From assembly GCF_001270495.1 (NCBI RefSeq), contig NZ_LGUR01000094.1:1-64000 (forward strand): DNA of 64,000 bases, given 5' to 3'. This DNA is from Streptomyces viridochromogenes. Lineage in GTDB: Bacteria > Actinomycetota > Actinomycetes > Streptomycetales > Streptomycetaceae. Made by a program: the position numbers and the translations under genes. Of this stretch, positions 58,844 through 64,000 are shown one piece after another (the first letter of the stretch is position 1; every line of letters begins with the position of its first letter). The notes below the pieces were generated by a model. It was not told the DNA's origin, did not search any database, and worked only from the letters and a program-made list of their open reading frames with translations.

Positions 58844-58886
58844 TCGCGCGAAAGCGACGCCGACGAAAGTGACGCCGGCGAACTGA

Positions 58887-58918
58887 AAGGGCCCGGCAGC
58901 AACGGCTGCCGGGCCCTT
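58887..58918. terminator. Bidirectional terminator between kinase and proteasome activator genes
   Basis: AAGGGCCCGGCAGC pairs perfectly over 14 bp with GCTGCCGGGCCCTT around AACG, between two convergent genes. Confidence 0.85.
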
Positions 58919-58957
58919 CGCGTACGCGTCGCACGCATCGGACGTCTTATGGGTGTC

Positions 58958-59491
58958 TTACAGGTACGGCCCGCCCTGGCGGTGTTCGCCACCCTCCTCG
59001 TGGCCACCGACTCCCGGCGGAAGGGCGCGGCGCATCTGCTCCAGCTGGGCGCGCGCGGCCATCTGCTGGGCGAAGAGCGTGGTCTGGATGCCGTGGAAGA
59101 GGCCCTCCAGCCAGCCGACCAACTGGGCCTGCGCGATCCGCAGTTCCGCGTCGCTCGGCGTCGCCTCGTCCGTGAACGGCAGGGAGAGCCGCTCCAACTC
59201 CTCGACGAGCTCCGGGGCCAGGCCGTCCTCCAGCTCCTTCACGGAGCTGGCGTGGATCTCCTTCAGCCGGACCCGGCTCGCCTCGTCCAGCGGAGCCACG
59301 CGCACCTCTTCGAGCAGCTGCTTGATCATGCTGCCGATCCGCATGACCTTCGCCGGCTGCTCGACCTGCTCCGTCACCGGGATCTCGCGGGAGTCCTCGT
59401 CTCCTTTGCCGCCGCTGAGCGCCATCCCGTCCTGGCCCACGACCAGGATCTGGGGGTTCTCGGACGACCTTTCGTTCCTCGGCATCTCCAT
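58958..59491 (-). CDS. bpa: Bacterial proteasome activator (Bpa/PafE, DUF2587)
   Basis: The product has 177 residues, close to the 174 I recall for the mycobacterial protein. The conserved helical core is clear (VMRIGSMIKQLLEEVRVAPL, then RLKEIHASSVKELEDGLAPEL and LVGWLEGLFHGIQTTLFAQQ). The C-terminus ends GGPYL, comparable to the GQYL motif that docks on the 20S proteasome and opens its gate without ATP. It promotes degradation of unfolded proteins. The start could be ATG 59491, 59485 or 59509. It converges on the PASTA-like kinase gene. Confidence 0.94.
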   Translation of the reverse strand: MEMPRNERSSENPQILVVGQDGMALSGGKGDEDSREIPVTEQVEQPAKVMRIGSMIKQLLEEVRVAPLDEASRVRLKEIHASSVKELEDGLAPELVEELERLSLPFTDEATPSDAELRIAQAQLVGWLEGLFHGIQTTLFAQQMAARAQLEQMRRALPPGVGGHEEGGEHRQGGPYL

Positions 59492-59684
59492 GCCGCCATT
59501 CTCTCGCACCCGTACAGCTCATCATCGTGGTGCCCCCGGTGTGGGGTGATCCACCGTTTACGCCGGAGGAGATTCCGTGGAGCGGTGGGTCGCCGCCGTA
59601 TGGACGTATCCGGGTTGTGCGCCGGTTCGGTCGGTTGGCGCAGTCCGGAATGCCGGGTACATCCAGTGCTGTGACGCTTGTTCC

Positions 59685-60593
59685 ATGACTTCATGGCCGA
59701 CGGTGGTACGCGGAGGGCGGGAGCGGCCGCGCGCTGCTTGCGGTGACCGGCGCGGCTTGTCGAGGGGGGCGCTGCGGACGGCCGGGACGCTGGGTGTGCT
59801 GGTGGCGGGGCTGGTCGTGGGGCCTTACGGGGCGGCCGGGACGGCGTACTGCTTCGAGGGCCCGCGTGGGCCGACCGCGTCCGGGGCGCCCTCCGGCCTG
59901 CCGGGTGCTTCGCGGACTCCCTCCGCGCCTACAGGTCTCCCTACGGCCGACTCCGAGAATTCCTCCAGCTCCGGTCCGGGCCGGCCCAGCCCCACGGCCG
60001 AGTCCCGGCCATCCCCCAGCGCCGCCGGTCCGTCCAGGTCCCCTTCGGCCTCCTCCGCCGGGTCGGGGGAGTCCGGGAAGCCCGGGAAGCCCGGGAAGCC
60101 CGGGAAGCCCGGCGGGTCCGGAAGGTCCGAGGAGCCCCGGCAGGACAAGCCGGGCAAGCAGGACAGGCATGCCGGGGCATCCCCCACCTCCAGTGCCCAC
60201 GGGCCCGGCGCCTCCCGTCCCACCCCGTCCGACGAGCCCTCCCGGGCCGGGAGCCGGGCTGGTGAGGGGCGGGAGCGGCCGGGGCGGGAGAAGGGGCCGC
60301 TGGAGGACGAGGAAGCGGCGGCGCGGCAGGAGCCGTACGAGCGGGAAGGGGACAGGGACAGGGAGGAGGCAGACGGCGACGTGGGGAGACCGCCGCCCGA
60401 GAGTCCGGACGGCCCCGACGAGACCTCCACTGCTCCCCTCGCCCCGGCCGACACACCCGTACGGCAGCCCGTCGCGCACGCCGAGGACCCCGCCGAGCCC
60501 GTACTACAGGTCCTGCCGCTCGGTACCGGTCTGGTCCTCGTCGGGCTCGGTCTGGGTCTAGCTTTCGTCGGTCTCCGGCTGCGGCGCGGTTAG
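59685..60593 (+). CDS. Secreted or membrane-anchored low-complexity protein with collagen-like stretch
   Basis: The product has 302 residues. A signal peptide is likely (LRTAGTLGVLVAGLVVG). The body is Ser/Pro/Gly-rich, including four GKP triplets (GKPGKPGKPGKPG) of collagen type, then a Glu/Arg-rich charged region. One membrane helix near the end (GTGLVLVGLGLGLAFVGLRL) is followed by RRG. The sequence before it, LPLGTG, is one residue too long for a sortase LPxTG, so anchoring is probably by the helix. The start is uncertain. Function is unknown. Confidence 0.75.
   Translation: MTSWPTVVRGGRERPRAACGDRRGLSRGALRTAGTLGVLVAGLVVGPYGAAGTAYCFEGPRGPTASGAPSGLPGASRTPSAPTGLPTADSENSSSSGPGRPSPTAESRPSPSAAGPSRSPSASSAGSGESGKPGKPGKPGKPGGSGRSEEPRQDKPGKQDRHAGASPTSSAHGPGASRPTPSDEPSRAGSRAGEGRERPGREKGPLEDEEAAARQEPYEREGDRDREEADGDVGRPPPESPDGPDETSTAPLAPADTPVRQPVAHAEDPAEPVLQVLPLGTGLVLVGLGLGLAFVGLRLRRG
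60074..60112 (+). repeat. 9-bp tandem repeat encoding GKP triplets
   Basis: CGGGAAGCC repeats four times from 60074, encoding collagen-like GKP units. Such repeats are prone to slippage. Confidence 0.85.
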
Positions 60594-60627
60594 GGCCTGT
60601 CCGGCGGGTCGGGGCGGCCGAGAGGCG

Positions 60628-61608
60628 TTACGGCGCCACCAGGAGCACCTTGCCGATGTGACCGCTCTCCTCCAGCACCCGGTGTGCCTCGGCCGCGTCG
60701 TTCATCGGGACCTCGCGGTCGACGACCGGGCGGACATGGCCGGCGTCCAGCAGGGGCCAGACGTGCTCGCGTACGGCCGCGACGATCGCCGCCTTCTCAC
60801 CGAGAGGGCGGGCGCGCAGGGAGGTCGCGCTGATGGCGCCGCGCTTGGCCAGGAGGGCGCCGATGTTGAGCTCACCCTTGACGCCGCCCTGCATGCCGAT
60901 GATGGCGAGGCGGCCGTTGACGGCGAGGGCCTTGACGTTGCGGTCGAGGTACTTGGCGCCCATGTTGTCGAGGATGACGTCGGCGCCGGCCCCGTCGGTG
61001 GCCTTCTTGACCTCGGCGACGAAGTCCTGTTCCCGGTAGTTGACCAGGATGTCGGCGCCCAGCTCGGCGCACCGGCCGAGTTTCTCCTCGCTGCCCGCCG
61101 TGACGGCGACCTTGGCACCGACGGCCTTGGCGAGCTGGATGGCCATGGTGCCGATGCCACTGGAGCCGCCGTGCACGAGCAGGGTCTCACCGGGGCGCAG
61201 GTGGGCCACCATGAAGACGTTCGACCAGACCGTGCACACCACTTCGGGCAGGGCGGCGGCCTGAGTGAGGCTCACGCCCTTGGGCACGGGCAGCAGTTGG
61301 CCGGCCGGGACTGCGACCTTCTCCGCGTAGCCGCCGCCCGAGAGCAGCGCGCACACCTCGTCGCCGACGGCCCAGCCGGCGACTCCGGGGCCGAGCTCGA
61401 CGATCCGGCCGGAGCACTCCAGGCCGGGGTAGGGGGAGGCGCCGGGCGGCGGGTTGTAGAAGCCCTGCCGTTGCAGGATGTCGGCGCGGTTGACGGCCCC
61501 GGCCACCACCTCGACCAGTACCTCGCCCTCACCGGGCACGGGATCGGGGACCTCGTCCCACACCAGCGCCTCGGGCCCACCAGGTTCGGGAATCGTGATC
61601 GCATGCAT
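60628..61608 (-). CDS. Zinc-independent NADPH:quinone oxidoreductase (PIG3-type, MDR superfamily)
   Basis: The product has 326 residues. An N-terminal GroES-like domain (VNRADILQRQGFYNPPPGAS, PYPGLECSGRI) matches the TP53I3/PIG3 group. The Rossmann domain follows, with LLVHGGSSGIGTMAIQLAK as the NADP-binding motif. The zinc Cys residues of alcohol dehydrogenases are absent. It probably reduces quinones by one-electron or hydride transfer in the cytosol. TAGCGT lies 7 bases before ATG 61608 on the minus strand, suggesting a leaderless mRNA. Confidence 0.93.
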   Translation of the reverse strand: MHAITIPEPGGPEALVWDEVPDPVPGEGEVLVEVVAGAVNRADILQRQGFYNPPPGASPYPGLECSGRIVELGPGVAGWAVGDEVCALLSGGGYAEKVAVPAGQLLPVPKGVSLTQAAALPEVVCTVWSNVFMVAHLRPGETLLVHGGSSGIGTMAIQLAKAVGAKVAVTAGSEEKLGRCAELGADILVNYREQDFVAEVKKATDGAGADVILDNMGAKYLDRNVKALAVNGRLAIIGMQGGVKGELNIGALLAKRGAISATSLRARPLGEKAAIVAAVREHVWPLLDAGHVRPVVDREVPMNDAAEAHRVLEESGHIGKVLLVAP

Positions 61609-61767
61609 GGGACGGACGCTACTCCCCGGCCCGCACGCCTTGTCCCCTCGGTCCTGGGGCGGATCCGGTCGAAAATCCCGGTGCGGCACCGATGAGTTTG
61701 CGCGACCGTAAAAGTCTCCCCATGCATAGCCCAAGAACGCGGAAGGCCATCGGAAGGACCCCGAAGC

Positions 61768-62831
<1,064 letters not shown>

Positions 62832-62835
<4 letters not shown>

Positions 62836-63680
62836 GCACCGTGACGCAGACCGAGAGCAGGGAACTCGCCCCCGTCAGCGCCGAGTCGCTCGCCGCGCTG
62901 CTGGTCTCCGGGGAACGACCGCCGCGGCCCAGCGCCTGGTCGGCCTCCATGACCTTCGGCTGGCGGGCGATCCTGAAGATCAAGCATGTGCCGGAGCAGC
63001 TCTTCGACGTCACCGCGTTCCCGATCATGATGGTGCTGATGTACACGTACCTGTTCGGGGGCGCCCTGGCCGGGTCGCCGAAGGAGTACATCCAGTTCCT
63101 GCTGCCGGGCATCCTGGTGATGTCGGTCGTGATGATCACGATGTACACCGGCGTCTCGGTGAACACCGACATCGAGAAGGGTGTCTTCGACCGGTTCCGT
63201 TCGCTGCCCATCTGGCGGCCGTCGACCATGGTCGGCTATCTGCTGGGCGACGCCCTGCGCTACACCATCGCGTCCATCGTGATGCTCACCGTCGGCATCA
63301 TCCTGGGTTACCGCCCGGACGGCGGCGTCGGCGGGGTCCTCGCCGGGATCGCGCTGCTGGTCGCCTTTTCGTTCGCGTTCTCGTGGATCTGGACGATGTT
63401 CGGGCTGATGCTGCGCTCCGAGAAGTCGGTCATGGGCGTCAGCATGATGGTGATCTTCCCGCTCACCTTCCTGTCCAACGTGTTCGTCGACCCGAAGACC
63501 ATGCCGGGCTGGCTCCAGGCCTTCGTCAACAACAGCCCGATCACCCATCTGTCCTCGGCCGTCCGCGGAATGATGGCGGGCGACTGGCCGGCGGACGAGA
63601 TCGCCTGGTCGCTGGGGTGGGCGGGGTTGTTCGTGGTGGTCTTCGGGCCGATCACGATGCGGCTGTACAACCGCAAGTAG
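62832..63680 (+). CDS. ABC-2 type transporter permease, DrrB type
   Basis: The product has 282 residues and six membrane segments ([52 protein letters not shown] and three more). The ABC-2 pattern is [20 protein letters not shown], and [27 protein letters not shown], matches DrrB. Its ATG overlaps the ATPase stop (ATGA), so the two are coupled. Together they form a drug or lipid exporter; the substrate is unknown. Confidence 0.95.
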
Positions 63681-63718
63681 CCGGGCCGGACGTCGGAAGG
63701 CCCTTCAGCCCCCGGGCG

Positions 63719-64000
63719 TCAGACGGGCTTCATCCCCGGGGGCAGACGCCGGTCATCGGGTGCGACCTGACTGCCCGGCGTCGCCCGCACGATGGTGATG
63801 AGCCGGTCCGTCAACTCCAGTGTCCCGACGGCCGGATCGTCGTATCCGAGCACGCGGTGCCCGCGCAGGACGCTCACCACCAGGTCGTCCATCTCCCGCG
63901 GCTTCCTGCCCACCTCGGCCTTTATGACCGGTCGTTCGACGATGTCGAGCCCGCTGCCCTGCTGGATCAGGTCCTCCAGGACCATGCCGGCGGCGGGGCT
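63719..64000 (-). CDS. C-terminal part of a TrkA-type potassium channel protein
   Basis: Only the last 93 residues are in the window; the frame is open to the edge (SPAAG before MVLEDLIQQGSGLDIVERPV). The pattern VVSVLRGHRVLGYDDPAVGT and LELTDRLITIVRATPG matches the C-terminal RCK/TrkA-C region of actinobacterial potassium channel proteins. It converges on the ABC permease gene, 38 bases apart. An ATG at 63985 exists but is probably internal. Confidence 0.75.
   Translation of the reverse strand, partial: SPAAGMVLEDLIQQGSGLDIVERPVIKAEVGRKPREMDDLVVSVLRGHRVLGYDDPAVGTLELTDRLITIVRATPGSQVAPDDRRLPPGMKPV

Noticed and set aside
60520..60590. LPLGTG before a C-terminal helix as a sortase signal
   Set aside because: It does not fit LPxTG (one residue too many), so a simple membrane anchor is preferred.

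Overview
The window is a gene-dense, very GC-rich stretch of linear-chromosome actinobacterial DNA, almost certainly from a Streptomyces species. The signs are third-position G/C in nearly every gene, many GTG starts, snapalysin with its divergent LysR regulator, a K15-type DD-transpeptidase, a bacterial proteasome activator, SpoIIE/PAS phosphatases, PhoP-type direct repeats and a perfect 14-bp ParB-binding parS palindrome (28419-28432). The parS site and the core genes (metG, aspS, bkdABC, two divergent Ser/Thr kinases, proteasome activator) suggest the origin-proximal core rather than an arm. I see no tRNA, rRNA, CRISPR array, insertion sequence, prophage or biosynthetic cluster.

Layout. 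1-9440: a partial unknown gene, a membrane PP2C phosphatase, small membrane proteins, a MocR regulator divergent from an alpha/beta hydrolase, a membrane-anchored EEP hydrolase and an FUSC exporter. 9440-13935: snapalysin and its LysR regulator, a Tat-exported PhoX phosphatase behind a PHO box, and a small frameshifted membrane gene. 14416-24943: a TerF-type vWA protein with an acidic repeat, metG, a secreted pectate lyase, small unknowns, an AbiEii-like protein with altered catalytic acids, and a large secreted VCBS protein. 24998-36644: an ACS-type MFS transporter, aspS, parS, a PAS-GAF-PP2C-HATPase regulator, an AI-2E permease, pirin, a DHA2 exporter with a divergent TetR, and an SseB-like protein. 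36823-49894: an intradiol dioxygenase-like lipoprotein, an acyl-CoA dehydrogenase, an M18 aminopeptidase, a thioredoxin/NHL protein, a LURP-one protein, a nitrilase-family amidase, a mycothiol-type DinB-like protein, a methyltransferase, a GntR-MFS operon and the K15-like transpeptidase. 50112-64000: a BRO-N/coiled-coil/helix-turn-helix protein, the branched-chain keto-acid dehydrogenase operon, two divergent kinases, the proteasome activator, a collagen-like membrane-anchored protein, a quinone oxidoreductase, a DrrAB-type ABC exporter and the end of a TrkA-type potassium channel gene.

Genes that appear to work together are: MocR with the hydrolase; LysR with snapalysin; TetR with the DHA2 exporter; GntR with its overlapping MFS gene; bkdA-bkdB-bkdC; and the ABC ATPase with its permease. 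The most informative non-coding signals are the parS site, the PHO box, the MocR direct repeat, the TetR operator cluster, two repeated boxes before the acyl-CoA dehydrogenase, a Crp-consensus site near bkd, and -10-like hexamers placed 6-7 bases before about ten start codons, which suggests leaderless transcripts. I found no convincing new multi-gene system. The least ordinary items are the BRO-type protein, the catalytically altered AbiEii homologue and the frameshifted gene.
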